A stretch of DNA of 64,000 bases from Branchipolynoe longqiensis (taxonomy: Eukaryota; Annelida; Polychaeta; Phyllodocida; Polynoidae), in NCBI GenBank assembly GCA_030323885.1, contig CM059187.1:83536027-83600026 (forward strand), written 5' to 3'. Under the pieces are notes generated by a model. That model saw nothing but the letters and a program-made list of their open reading frames with translations, made no database searches and had not been told where the DNA came from. The position numbers and the translations under genes were made by a program. Of this stretch, positions 11,410 through 23,461 are shown piece by piece (within the stretch, counting starts at the first letter, position 1; each line of letters starts with the position of its first letter).

Positions 11410-11892
11410 TTTCGCTTCTGACGTCGAACCTTACCCAGTGGACGGCATCGTTCCAATACCGCGTCTGGACCTGTGTGTGTGGGTGGGTTATATGTATCCG
11501 TTATCTCAGGTTACTGCTTGCCGCTCTGCGTCTGCTTGTGTGCGTCCCGCACCATTCACTTCCGGTAATGGCGATTGGCCGCCAGGTGGTGTGGGCTGGG
11601 TAGTCTGGGGTGGCGGGGATGGGACGTCCTGTCACTTTAACGCAATACCTCGGTGGCAGCGACCCTGGCCAAATAATCCTTTCAAATTGAATTTAGCTCG
11701 CTTTACCAATTCACTTTTGTGGCGAAGAACTGAAAATGGATGTTCTTGCAGCAGCTCGATAATGCCAAATAGTGATCATAAATACTGCCTGGTTTGGCTA
11801 AATTGGTTGAACGCCTGCTGCCCATATGGAAGCTCATCAGATTCGAAACCCAGGTTTTAACCCTATGACTATTCAATGCAACGGCTTTATAA
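11410..11892. other. Unassigned stretch, moderately GC-rich
   Basis: A reading frame of about 140 codons at 11438-11860 has no recognisable domain and no close relative elsewhere in the window. It could be chance or a fragment of something unrecognised; the sequence alone does not support a gene. Confidence 0.3.
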
Positions 11893-12157
11893 TTATACCC
11901 CCATCACACCGAACTAGTTCTCACTACATTCTTGAAAATGTTGCTGAACGGACTCAAGCTGTGTGCAAACGGAATGGACATAGTAGCAACTATTTTTGGT
12001 CTTTTTACAAACCGAATGGATGGGCTAGAACGGAATGGTGCTCCAAAACTTTGAGCATGCCCAAAATTGTCTCGCAGCCACGTTCTACCCCGACCACAGC
12101 CCGTTTTAGAACGTGGTCGGATGTTTTGATAGCTAGTTTGCTGTGATGGGGGTGTAA
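11893..12157. mobile_element. Short MITE-B-like element
   Basis: The inverted repeats are about 25 bp with three mismatches. They begin TTATACCCCCATCACACCGA on the left and TTACACCCCCATCACAGCAA on the reverse strand at the right. The ATCACA core resembles the GTCACA core of the larger MITE-B elements. The interior has several ACGGAATGG and ACGTGG words. No ORF. Confidence 0.75.
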
Positions 12158-12415
12158 GCCTGCTACTCTGCGATACTAGAAGAGAACATGGTAATCGAGC
12201 GATGAGGAAATGCTGATTGTTTTTTTATTGGAATTTCCACTAGTTAATCAATTAATGCAATACAAAACAAGTAATGCCCGCTGAATATTAGCCGATAGCC
12301 GGGTTGATCCTTTGTTGATCGCCGATCCAGAAGGCAGTGCCAAACGTCCAACTTCAGAACTAAAATTACAGATTTCTCCTTAAGTTTTAAAAGCAACATT
12401 CTGAAATTGTAGTAC

Positions 12416-13464
12416 TAACGTTCCACGTTACATCCCAGCTGCCCACGTTCCATACCAGCTGCCCACGTTCCATACCAGCTGCCCACGTTCCATACCAGCT
12501 GCCCACATTCCATACCAGCTGCCCACGTTACATACCAGCTGCCCACCTTACATACCAGCTGCCCACGTTCCATACCAGCTGCCCACGTTCCATACTAGCT
12601 GTCCACGTTCCATACCAGCTGCCCACATTACATACCAGCTGCCCACGTTAGATACCAGCTGCCCACGTTACATACCAGCTGCCCACGTTACATACCAGCT
12701 GCCCACGTTCCATACCAGCTGCCCACCTTCCATACCAGCTGCCCACATTCCATACCAGCTGCCTACGTTACATACCAGCTGCCCACATTCCATACCAGCT
12801 GCCCACCTTAGATACCAGCTGCCCACATTACATACCAGCTGCCTACGTTACATACCAGCTGCCCACCTTACATACCAGCTGCCCACGTTACATACCAGCT
12901 GCCCATATTCGATACCAGCTGCCCACATTACATACCAGCTGCCTACGTTACATACCAGCTGCCCACGTTCCATACCAGCTGCCTACGTTACATACCAGCT
13001 GCCCACCTTACATACCAGCTGCCCACCTTACATACCGGCTGCCTACGTTACATACCAGCTGCCCACGTTCCATACCAGCTGACCACGTTCCATACCAGCT
13101 GCCCACCTTACATACCAGCTGCCCACATTACATACCAGCTGCCTGTGTTACATACCAGCTGCCCACGTTCCATACCAGCTGCCTACATTACATACCAGCT
13201 GCCTACGTTCCATACCAGCTGCCCACCTTACATACCAGTTGCCCACGTTACATACCAGCTGCCCACGTTCCATACCAGCTGCCTATGTTACATACCAGCT
13301 GCCCACGTTCCATACCAGCTGCCCACCTTACATAACAGCTGCCCACGTTCCATACCAGCTGCCCACGTTCCATACCAGCTTCCCACGTTCCATACCAGCT
13401 GCCCACCTTACATACCAGCTGCCCACCTTCCATACCAGCTGCCCATGTTACATACCAGCTGCCC
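12416..13464. repeat. 20-bp minisatellite, about 52 units without visible indels
   Basis: The unit is GCCCACGTTCCATACCAGCT. Period is exactly 20 bp from end to end: the CATACCAGCT half falls in the same register in every unit. Variation is by substitution, mainly at the CACGTTC/CACCTTA/CACATTA part, while the CATACCAGCT half is nearly invariant. It is preceded by ordinary sequence and followed by a short CA run at 13468-13480. Confidence 0.97.
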
Positions 13465-13500
13465 CATCACACACACACACTCAATTCCCCACCTTATTCT

Positions 13501-13735
13501 AATCGACTGGTCTGCTCAGTGTCCGGATAAGCTGATTGTGTGGGATACTACATCAACGTGCAGGAGTCTATATATCTTAGTGATGCATGGTGCAATTGAT
13601 CTGTGATGGCTCTACGCCGTGTCGGGAAGGTCATAGTCACGGCGCCCCAGTGATGCAGTACTATAAAGTCAATATGAGTGTGCACTGCCACGATTCGTGT
13701 CACCACACAGTCCTGATATGACTTCAGATGTTTGT
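13501..13735 (+). mobile_element. SINE-1 copy, 5'-truncated and diverged
   Basis: This carries the SINE-1 body only: CTGGTCTGCTCAGTGTCCGG, then AGTACTATAAAGTCAATATG and CAGTCCTGATATGACTTCAG. The middle holds extra sequence (about 13545-13600). The tRNA head and the CCAA tail are missing. Confidence 0.65.
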
Positions 13736-14373
13736 ATGACTCATTAAGTCTAATCCCATTATAAAGGCGGTATTCTTGTATCGATGAATAGAATATACTG
13801 TACATGTATTCACAAGACAATCTGCATCCAAGCCCATGTTGTCCTCACATAGCAGGTGTCCTGTCATTGAATGGACAGGTAGATGAGATAAAAACGATAT
13901 GTACATTGAAAAGGTTGCTTGTACACACATGGCAGGGTTTTGCTGATCACAGAAGTCGCTGCAGACAACTGTATGGCATCCCACAACACGCGCACACAGA
14001 GGAACTCTTGCCTTGGCATCCCAATGAGGAAATAGGACAATACATACAAAGGGGTCATTGCCTTAGAATTCTCACTAAGGGAATATGATAGGGCACACTT
14101 AGCATCTCACTGAGAGAATAGGACCCTGCAGACAATGGGATTGGTGTCTTAAGGCTGACTGGAGGTGAGGGTTAGTGTGCACCCGTCTTGACAGATGGGC
14201 TGACCCAACGCCCCCAGGCAAGTCCTAGTAATCATCCCAAAACAAAAATTGCCCCCCCCCCCAAAAAACATGGCAGCGAAACCTTCGAGCGAAACCTATT
14301 AGGAGGTTGGAATACACGCTTTTTGCTGCTAAGAATTCATATACTTACAGCATAGGCAGAGCATGAATTTGCA
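13736..14373. other. Unassigned stretch
   Basis: No recognised gene or family. Several short words recur at 13920-14130, around the phrases CACATGGCAGGG and GAGGAAATAGGAC/GAGAGAATAGGAC, suggesting a decayed local duplication. A C run and an A run occur at 14252-14266. Confidence 0.3.
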
Positions 14374-14618
14374 TATGAAGAGGTCAGGTGCAAAGCCCCA
14401 TAAACGCCAATCCAGAAAATGAATCAAAATAAAAGGTTTTTACTTGAAGGTAATTTTAATTCTCACTAATTTCGCTTTTCTTGTGACGAAATGATTATGG
14501 AGCAATGAACAAAAGAGAAGAATGTGGGGAAAAAAAAAGAATTGTTGAATGTTTGATTCCAATGTTTATCTCAATTATTGGATTGGTGTTTATGGGTTTT
14601 CCACCTGCACTCTTCATA
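14374..14618. mobile_element. MITE-D copy 1
   Basis: About 40-bp inverted repeats begin TATGAAGAGGTCAGGTGCAA on the left and TATGAAGAGTGCAGGTGGAA on the reverse strand at the right. A second copy lies at 24310-24552, and the two share the interior word TTATGGAGCAATGAACAAAA. No coding capacity; superfamily not clear. Confidence 0.85.
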
Positions 14619-14633
14619 TGTAATAAACCATTT

Positions 14634-14648
14634 TGGGGGGGGGGGGTT
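14634..14648. repeat. Poly-G run
   Basis: A homopolymer G run of about 13-15 bases with sharp edges. Confidence 0.9.
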
Positions 14649-15804
14649 ACATTAATTGATTAAGGCAGACACATTTAAATCATAAAATCACAAACAATTT
14701 GTCTTTCTCATTACATTGCTCATTGCCATGGCACCGGCTTTAAGTAGGAACAAGTATCAATTTGTAAGTTATTGGTTTGACTCGGCTGCAGTTTGAATGT
14801 AGGGTTCGAATCCCATGACCTGACATGTAGACAGCAGCTGTTCATTTTACTCCGCCATCCTGTCTGGTCAATACAACAAATATATATATATATATAATAC
14901 CAAATTGTGGTTAAGTTATAGGGTTGTTCTGATCACTACTCTGTTAATCACCGCTGCCAACACGCATTATCATACTCCACTGATGCCTCACCATGTATGT
15001 GTTTATAATAACATATGGTGTTGTGCCTACCATACACATTTCGTATTAATGTTGATGTTTCTTTACTAAGTTTGGTCACTTCGACCAGAATGGCATCCAT
15101 TTTGAGCCACCTAGCTGCAAGTGTTGTTAACTCTACCATTAGATAGCGCCACCGATATGTTTTACTGCAGAATGTTACAGATGGATTCCACCAGATGGCA
15201 GCACTATTTTGAAAAGTCTGAAATAGAGTAGAGAATGTAGATAGATACACAGTCTCTGAATACAGTTAGATACCATGAATATATATATAATGACAGTTCA
15301 CTAAAATAGTGGTCCAGGGATTGATGCAGAGCCTAGCTTTAACCCATGCACAGCATGGCATAAAGCTAATATATATATATATATATATTTCCAGTGTGAG
15401 TAGTGCAGACCGGGATGAGCAGTTAGCGTTCTTCCAGTGCCTCCAGAGAGCAGTTTGGTGGAGGGAATCGTATATTATGCATTGTCGTGTAGGGGGTTGC
15501 AAACAAAGAGAACCTAGGATGAAACTTGAACCCATAATTATGCCATTCCGGAGCTAATATCCTAACCAGTAGGTATCTAGAATCTCTGGTACAATCTGCC
15601 AACCCATGCCTACCTGTGCAAAACAGCTGAGTGTACTTTATTTAGTACATTACTTAATTTTTTTATTTTTAGTAAATGTAGTTTATTCGAGCCAAATATT
15701 AAAACTGGTTGATACATAAATTAAACTAGCGGTTATAAAAAAATTGATATCTAAAGACTTACCAGAAAGATCAGTGGATATAATTGGTCGTAATGATCAC
15801 ATTG

Positions 15805-16040
15805 CAAGCGTTCCTCCCCCCTTTCTCCCTCCTAAGCTCCTCCTTCGCATCGCCCCCGCGTCTCAGGCTTACGCCTGTGGCGCCCCCTGTCCTCCCCGCT
15901 TCCTCACCGCCTCACACCCTCCTTCGAGTCACTCCTCCTCCCGACCTGTTCACACCTCCATCCATTTCCACCCACCCACCCTTGCTTCTACTTTTTTTTG
16001 TTTTCTTTCTTTTTTCTTTTTTCTTTTTGCTCTGTCTATT
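15805..16040. repeat. Pyrimidine-rich low-complexity tract
   Basis: CCTCC- and TTTTC-rich sequence, with the T-rich half at 15990-16035. Just before it, GGTCGTAATGATCACATTGC (15787-15806) resembles GGTCGTAATGGTTTCATTGC at 34448-34467, which is also followed by a C/T-rich block, so both could be remnants of one dispersed repeat. Confidence 0.55.
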
Positions 16041-16789
16041 ACTTGTTACTCTTCGTAGAGTGGATGGCTCTTCGGGGCTATCTTCCTTTTCACTGCAATA
16101 ATCACATTTCTTACTTCTTCACTCGCCACGTATCACTCAAAATACTCTTATACCTAGTACATATGCATAGAAATTAACATGTGAATATACATCACTTTGT
16201 GGTTTTCTGTACGTTAAAGGCTACGGTATGGTAGGCGTAAAGGATGGTTAAGTAGATCATTCAAATAATGGATACTAGTGTGTTGATAGTGAAGGGGAAT
16301 ATATTTTATTTTAAAATATAATTATTGCTAGGTTTCTTTTAAAAGTACCACCATGGTGGCCTAATTCTATAGTAGTTTTGTTTATCCTAATACTATGGCT
16401 GAAAATTATTTGAGTACTGTGTTTTTATTTGTAGCAAGAATAAAATAGAGTATGCACATTTTTTGCACTATTCCCTCAACCCATTCATCAGAGAGCACTA
16501 CTACTAGGGAATCCAGTGGGTCCCAACAGTGAAATATAGCTGTAGATCTCAACTTCAAGAAAACAGCTGATGCAATTTACCTCCAGCTACTGGGTAAAGA
16601 TAGTGAGCCCTAAGTGCGTTGGCCTCCGAAGACGCAAACATTCCTGACAACCTCTCCAAGAAAGATAAAACAAAGTAGGACCCTCTGGTCTACTGCCAGT
16701 ACCGGAAGCAACTAATCAACATGGAGGCAACGCCAACAAAGAAGTTGATAGAGCTGGCCAAATTAATTCCTCTGCCTAACAAACCATGA

Positions 16790-17065
16790 TTTACATATGT
16801 ACACTTATACTTATACTTTATACTTATCGTCTTCTCTATATCTCTTTAGGCATAATAGCCTGTTGACAGATTTGGCCTGCCTATATATGACCTGTCATAA
16901 TTATATTGGTCATGCCGTGAAGACTGACTATACCGATACTGAGTCCAACATTTATCAAGTCTGTTTTTCAATGCATTTAGGGATGGAGCTTTGACTATTT
17001 CGGGTGGAACCCTATTCCATATATTTGCCACTCTATCATGTCCACTGAAATATGTTAGTTTTATT
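16790..17065 (-). pseudogene. LINE reverse-transcriptase C-terminal end (relic)
   Basis: The minus-strand frame at 16846-17040 reads NIWNRVPPEIVKAPSLNALK and then NRLDKCW, which is the typical far C-terminus of a non-LTR retrotransposon polymerase of the CR1/L2-like kind. The 3' side on the minus strand runs into a short ATAAGT-type repeat at about 16800-16822, as expected for a LINE tail. Everything 5' of this is missing, so it is a dead 5'-truncated insertion. Assignment rests on recognising the motif. Confidence 0.75.
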
Positions 17066-18369
17066 TAATGATATTTCCTTTCCTGTGTAGTGGCTATCAA
17101 TATATTCAGCTAAACCTGTGCAATTGTGTAGGTTCATTTGAATGCATGATAATTGTTAAGCTGAAAAGTCCGGTGATGATTGATGAACTTAGATTGTATT
17201 GGCAGGAACAGAAATAAAGATGCGAGCTCTTAAAAGTGATTGAAACGTTCCTTGCATTCCTTACTATCCATCAGTCCCTTATTGTATTAACCGCTATGGG
17301 CAACTGTCTACCATTGATTCCTTATTATCTCGGTCATTAAGGGCCTTCTGTCCAGTGGGCTGTATGCAGCCTATCACCCCACACCGGGGAACCAATAACC
17401 ATCTTATTAGCTTAAACCTGAATAACAAGTAACCATATCTCGGGTGATTATAAGTGACAGTGGCAGCAGAGTACACCGACTGCTTGTTTTGGAATAACAT
17501 TCAGTAACATACAGCTAAATGTGGCAGGGGAGGAGCAGGTAAACTAGGAAAGTAACAAATACATATTAAATGTGGTAGGGGCAGAACCCGTACATATGTA
17601 GCACTCTGGCTGTCCACCCTTAGCCCGGGTTTCATATAACGGAGGCAGTCAACCGGCGGAGGGATGGAGAGGCAGCGGCGGCCCGCGGCAGGCCCAGGAA
17701 TTCAACACGGAATATTATGGAAATCATTGGGAATTCAGTAGCAAACAGTTAAAAATATATCTAATAAATGGTACCATTGAAACTCAACCCCATTGGCCTA
17801 TGCAAATTTAACCCGCATGTACATTTTTAATTTTCTTTTCCTGTGACAGTGTATTTATGTTGCCCATAACGGTTAAGTCTAATGACTTGTTTTCACCGCA
17901 GCACAGTAATACTCTCATTGTGTTCTCTTATTTTGTCACATTCAGTAGTTGTGTAGCTTTCTACAGCATGCATTCTTGAAATAGATACATCGAGTACATA
18001 CCTATTTTGCTTTGAATTGAAGGCAATGGGTTTAACAATGTGGTTATTAATTGTATTTACACAAAAACACTCGGTGCACTGCTAGTGAAGCAGGCCCTTG
18101 TCAGGTCAGAAGGGGATACGAGCACTACTAAAGGTTAAAGGGGACGGATGGACGCCGGCGGGCGGGATGGTGGGCGGGAGTGCGGAGGTGCTGTGGTTGG
18201 GGAGAAAATGTGTGTGTAGGGGAGGGTGAGGGGTGAGCGATGGGGCGATGTGTGTGTGTGTGTGTGCTAACAACAACAGACATTCAACCAGTGAGTAGCT
18301 CGCTATTATCGCCGGGCACCCACCTACTGTACCGTATTGACAGAGAAATGGAAGCTGGGTGCGTTTTGA
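17066..18369. other. Unassigned stretch
   Basis: No gene recognised. The phrase AAATGTGG(C/T)AGGGG occurs near 17516 and 17568, a small local duplication. A GC-rich segment is at 17636-17695 and G-rich sequence at 18135-18240 leads to a TG run at 18248-18265. Confidence 0.3.
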
Positions 18370-19310
18370 TAGCTTCCCAGCACACACACCCCACACACCC
18401 CACACACCACACACACCACACACACCACACACTACACACACTACACACACCCCACACACACACCCCCACACACCACACACCCCACACACCCCACACACCG
18501 TACACACCCCACCCACACCACACACACACCCCACACACTCCACACACCCCACACACTCCACACACCACACACACCACACACACACCACACCCGACACACA
18601 CCTCACACACCCCACACAAACACACGCCATACACACAACACACACCAAACACTCCACACACCAGCACACCCCCCCCACACACAACACCCCCCACACACAC
18701 AACACCCACACACACCACACACCCACAAAAACACACATCCCACACACCACACACACAACACACACCACACACACCACACAACACTCACGTGCCCACGCCA
18801 CAAACTCACACACCCCACACACCACACACATCACACACACCACACACACCACACACACCACACACCACTCACACACACAAACACACCACCCACACCCACA
18901 CCCCACACCCACCACACACACCAGACACACCACACCCCGCACATACCACACATACCACACACACCACACACAAACCCCACATACGCCACACATCCCACAC
19001 ACACCACACGCAAACCCCATACACGCCACACACCTCACACACCTCACACACCCCACCAACCCACACACCCCACAGAACCCACACACCCCACACACCAACA
19101 TACCCAACACACCAAACATACCACGCACACCACGCACACCCCACATACCCCAACACACCCACACACCCCACACAACCAACACACACCATACACCCCACAC
19201 ACCACGCACACCACGCAGACCCCCACACACCGAACACACCCACACACCACACAAACTCCACACACCCACATACCCAACGCCCCCCCCCCCACACACCCCA
19301 ATTTTTCACT
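18370..19310. repeat. CACACC-type low-complexity array, G-poor on + strand
   Basis: About 940 bp built from CACACACCCCACA-like words. The + strand has very little G, similar to 2255-4345. Long open frames in several phases (His/Thr/Pro on one strand, Cys/Val/Gly on the other) are composition artefacts. Confidence 0.95.
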
Positions 19311-19847
19311 CACAAATGACATGTCTTAGTAAATAAACATTTTAACTATATATTGAGCAGTTTAGATTACAAAACCATGTGTTTATTTCCATAACCAAGC
19401 CTTCCAACATCTTTCTACCGGGTTGTTTAGCAGCCATGTGACAGAAACTACAATACATGTTGTCAAAGGTGGGCGAGGCGACTGTAATATTTGAAGTGCT
19501 GAGCCCTCAAAGGCCACAAAACTGTCTCCTATTGCCTGGCAACGAAGCCGAAGCAAAGAGGGACCTTGTATGGACTAACGAGACCAGCAGTCCTCACACA
19601 GATGCTCTCTCCAACACAGCTCTGCAGGAATTCCCCATCGTTAGAAGCAAACATGTGCTTGGAGACAGACAGTTGATTTGCAAAGGACCATAGAAAGTGT
19701 AATCTTTTCCGAAGCTTTTGCTTATCGGTTTAGACATAGTACATTTCAGAGTGGGTCCAATGTAGGTATTACAACATAAGTATTAAGATCACCATTTAAA
19801 CTTCATCGTAGGGTAATAGCTACAATCAGCTCCTAATATTCTTGTAT
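19311..19847. other. Unassigned stretch
   Basis: A frame of 78 codons at 19457-19693 has no recognised domain. Nothing else is identified. Confidence 0.3.
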
Positions 19848-20680
19848 TTAAATTTGCATAGTCCAATGGTTTTTAATTTCTGTATTTTTTCTGAGATAAA
19901 TATATTAGATCGATCACTATATAAAGTCGTCGGCTGGCAGCTGTAGTTGTGTAGGCAGGCTAAATAGGAAATCACTACAGGCAAGTAGAAGAAAGGCAGA
20001 GTATAGAGTCAAAGGTAGAGAGAGCTTGCACCCTCAGGTTTATTATTATATATGGTTTTAGAACCCAAGATGGTCTGTCACATGACCAGATCCTCCAATC
20101 AACAGTACGCATTCACATATCCACCAATTAACAGTAAGCATGCTTGTAGCCATGCCTTGGTTGTCTTGGCCTCACTGCCCTGTTGTGTCTAGGTGTGCAG
20201 TGATCCGATCTAACAGTTGGGGGGGAGGGGTTGTGAGCAGAGCTGCTAAGGCCCTATCACACTAACAGTAGTGCCCCTCTCACACTATCTATAGAATACA
20301 CAATGTCTATTTAATCTAAGTAAAGGATCACCAGCACTACACAATACCACATGCATCTGGTTACATCATTTACCTTTTATATAACATTTGTAATCCCTTA
20401 TAGACCAGTTCACATCACCCACCAATGTGTAATTATCGGAATATTTTATAATTAGTATCTAATTTACATTAGTTCAAAGTTACTTTTATTTTAAATGGTA
20501 AACTTTTTAGATATTTTTAGTGCAAACATGGACAATTTGTTAAATTGACTAACTATTGCCTTCTACGCAGAAACAAATGCTTAATAAGTGCAGTAGTATC
20601 TAAGTTAGATATGTAAAGTCAAATCTAGATAATTGGTTTGGTTTTGAAAATTTGATATTTCATCGGACTTGCAGCTTTAA
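19848..20680 (+). mobile_element. MITE-A copy 6, split by an insertion
   Basis: The left part is 19848-19921 (TTAAATTTGCATAGTCCAAT) and the right part 20448-20680, ending GGACTTGCAGCTTTAA. Joined, they correspond to one family-length copy. The intervening 525 bp is foreign to the family, which dates the insertion after the MITE. Confidence 0.85.
19922..20447. mobile_element. Insertion inside MITE-A, possibly a solo LTR
   Basis: This segment interrupts MITE-A copy 6. It has no ORF. A block near 20028-20070 (AGAGAGAGCTTGCACCCTCA followed by a TTTATTATTATAT stretch) resembles 21262-21310, where a similar AGAGAG...CCCTCTGGTTTATTATCATA block occurs. Repeat of such a U-rich/polyadenylation-like block suggests related LTRs, but clear TG...CA ends and a target duplication were not established. 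Confidence 0.4.
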
Positions 20681-20754
20681 ACCCAATTCTAACACACCAC
20701 TTGCGACTGTGGGCTTTTGTTTGATAGATGAATGTTATTCAAATATAACTTTTA

Positions 20755-21130
20755 TTTGTATTTAGGTATATATGTATTTAGGTGTATATGTATTTAGGTA
20801 TATACATATTTAGGTATATATGTAGTTAGGTATACATGCATCTAGGTATATATGTATTTAGGTATATAGGTATATTTCTATTCCTACCTTTTAAGATTGA
20901 AGCTGTAGCACTGGTCTTCTGACCGTAAGCGTTACAAGTATATATGTATTTAGGTATATATATATATTTAGGTATATATGTATTTAGGTATATATGTATT
21001 TAGGTATATATGTATTTAGGTATATATGTATTTAGGTATACATGTATTTAGGTATATATGTATTTAGCTATATATGTATGTAGCTATATATGTATTTAGG
21101 TATATCTGTATTTAGGTATATAGGTATATT
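20755..21130. repeat. 16-bp AT-rich minisatellite in two blocks
   Basis: The unit is TATTTAGGTATATATG. Two blocks (20755-20880 and 20937-21128) each end with the same 3' sequence, GGTATATTTCTAT(T/C)CCTACC followed by TTTTAAGATTGAAGC. The block plus its flank has therefore been duplicated as a larger unit. Confidence 0.92.
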
Positions 21131-21430
21131 TCTATCCCTACCTTTTAAGATTGAAGCAGCCCTGATCCTCGATAAAATAGTCAACCCTATCCAAAGTAGG
21201 AAGAGCTGAAGGACAACGCAGCCTAAATCGGCGCAAAAGCTGCTTCGTTAGAGTAAAGTATGAGAGAGAGGTAGTCCAGCCCTCTGGTTTATTATCATAT
21301 AGTGTCATGGGTTCTTGGTAGAGTATCACACCACCTCCTTCCACCAATAAATAAGGTGTGGAGGTCATTGTTCCAGTGCACAATGTTGATCTATATCGGT
21401 GTAGTGTGGATTGTCTCAATTCGAGTTATT
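21131..21430. other. LTR-like segment related to 19922-20447
   Basis: This shares the AGAGAG...GGTTTATTATCATA block at 21262-21300 with the insertion in MITE-A copy 6. Otherwise not recognised, and no clear ends are visible. Confidence 0.35.
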
Positions 21431-21572
21431 AATGTACATGATTTCATCAAGTTAGCACTTCAAGATTAGCGTGATTTGATAGATAAGTGTCTGGACAATA
21501 CATTCAGCTGCTTACATTGGGAAATAAGCACTTCATTGATAGTGCTAATATGTACAGGATAATGCAGGGTAA

Positions 21573-23461
21573 ACTATTAAGAAAATTCAACTCTAACTGG
21601 ACCACAAGAGCACCACAACTAAACGTAGTGATAGGGGATTGCGTAACCACAAAAAAAGAAATAAGTGATCTCATAAAAACAGTTGATTGCAATAAGCCGT
21701 CAGGCATTGAATATACCTCGAGCATAGTACTGAAGGATGCATTAGGATGCATCCCAGAGGCCTTATGTAGCCTATTCAACACATCTTTCAGAGAAGGTAC
21801 CTATGTAGACTGCTGGAAGCTAGCCAAAGTAACCCCGCTCCACAAAGGGGGGGACAAACAAGACCTGGGCAACTATAGACCTATCTCAATACTCCCACTG
21901 CCTGGGAGGTTAATGGAGAAAATAATGCGTAGGCACATTATGGACCACCTGATCGAACACAAGATACTAATCAGTAAACAAGGCGGATTCAGAAAATACC
22001 ACTCGACAATTAAAACAATTGCTAACTTAATAAGCGATATCTCAAATAATATCAATAAAAAGAACCTAGTGGGTGCAGCGTTCATAGACTTCAGCAAAGC
22101 CTTTGACACAGTGGACCACACTATCCTAATCAGCAAACTATCCCAAATGGGAATAACAGGAGTAACGGGAAAATGGGTAACAAGCTAACTAAAAAAACGA
22201 AAATAATGCACAGCAATAAATGGAACCATATCAAGTGAGGAAAAAATAAACTGTGGCGTACCACAAGGGTCAGTCCTCGGACCACTCCTCTTCCTCATAT
22301 ATATAAATGATCTAAACAACTGGCTAGACACTGAAAACACCCAACTATATGCAGATGATACTGTGGTATATACTGCAGGCAAAACATCTGAAGAGATCGA
22401 AACAAAACTAAATCAAACACTAATGAAACTAACTGAATGGTGCCATCTAAATAAGATAACTATAAATAGCAATAAATCGAAGACGGTGCTATTCGGTACC
22501 AGACTAACCGGTAACAACAAAATAAAATGTCTCCTGGGAAACAACGAGTTAGAACAGGTAGACAACTACCGGTATCTGGGAGTGGCCCTGGACAGGCACT
22601 TAAACTCTGACCTTTGCATAATAAACACTATCAAAAAAGCAAACCATAAAATATGGCTACTGGCAAAACTAAGGTACTACATGACTGAAAGCATGGCAAT
22701 CAAAATATATAAAGGAATGATCCTTCCCTACTTCGACTACGGTGATGTAGTATACATGGGGGGAAGTACCAAACTATTCAACAAACTACAAGTGATGCAA
22801 AATAAAGCCCTTAAAATATGCCTCCAAGTACACAAAAGATATCCCACGATAGAACTACACAAAAAATGCAAAACAACACTATTAACAAGCAGAAAAGAAA
22901 CGCACCTGAAAATACTAGCACACCACTACACCACGCCCCCCGCAGGGACACTAGACACATTGCAGCCCCAAAACTCCCCCCCCCCCCACGCATCAAATAC
23001 ATGAGAGAAGTGTACTAACCATGGCAGCACATGCCTGGAATAAACTAAATGTAAAATTGCGGGCGATACGTAACCCTGACCACTACAAAAAATTGCAGGG
23101 TTTAGGTGAAAGGATGCTGTAACAAATAACAAAATTCTGAATGGAACGGGATCCTCTCCCACAAGCCTGCATGTCACCCAAGTAGATGTACATAGTAGGC
23201 TAAGGTATCATTACTCAGACTAGACAAAAAAAACTGGAAAATTACAAAAAAACTAACATAGGCTATTACTAACAACCAAAATTGCAGAAGGCTGACCCGA
23301 GCAGACACAGGTAAACACTCCTGGGCAAAGGAACAGATCAAGACAGCACCACAGCTGTCCAGCGTTGTAAACAAGCACCCTGACAGGACCTTATACGGTA
23401 TGGGCAGAGTAAATTACCTTGTCAATAAAAATAAATAAATAAAAAACAAAAACAAAAAAAA
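21573..23461 (+). mobile_element. 5'-truncated CR1/L2-like LINE with probable 19-bp target duplication
   Basis: The 5' junction follows ACAGGATAATGCAGGGTAA (21554-21572), and the same 19 bases with one mismatch follow the 3' tail (23462-23480). The tail at 23424-23461 is TAAA-rich. Between them lie the reverse-transcriptase and C-terminal parts of a LINE polymerase. The endonuclease and ORF1 are absent, so it is a dead-on-arrival copy. Short ACAGGATAATACAGG-like words repeat downstream (to 23545), so the target may already have been a small tandem repeat. Confidence 0.85.
21574..23040 (+). pseudogene. LINE reverse transcriptase, broken by stop codons
   Basis: One frame carries the reverse-transcriptase blocks in order: NYRPISILP near 21870, FIDFSKAFDTVDH near 22083, GVPQGSVLGPLLF near 22255 and the catalytic LYADD near 22349, then the thumb and C-terminal region to 23004. 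Two in-frame stops (22186-22188 and 22204-22206) split fingers from palm, and the frame is lost again at a C run at 22978-22988. Motif style suits the CR1/L2/Jockey group. Function would be target-primed reverse transcription, but this copy cannot encode it. Confidence 0.9.

Larger units (their letters stand above)
14619..16790. other. Long unassigned stretch with SINE debris and microsatellites
   Basis: At 14742-14790 there is a short minus-strand piece of SINE-1 (CAAGTATCAATTTGTAAGTT). TA microsatellites are at 14879-14896 and 15368-15388. At about 15480-15585 a minus-strand tRNA-like segment may be an old SINE head. A pyrimidine-rich tract lies at 15810-16030. No gene is recognised. Confidence 0.4.

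Noticed and set aside
11438..11860. 140-codon frame as a host exon
   Set aside because: No recognised domain, no convincing splice sites, and a nearby overlapping frame of similar quality.
12416..13464. CRISPR-like array
   Set aside because: Units are contiguous 20-mers with no spacers and the context is eukaryotic; it is a minisatellite.
13145..13606. 153-codon frame
   Set aside because: It is mostly the 20-bp array read in three phases.
18240..19319. Long His/Thr/Pro and Cys/Val/Gly frames on opposite strands
   Set aside because: They derive from the CACACC array.
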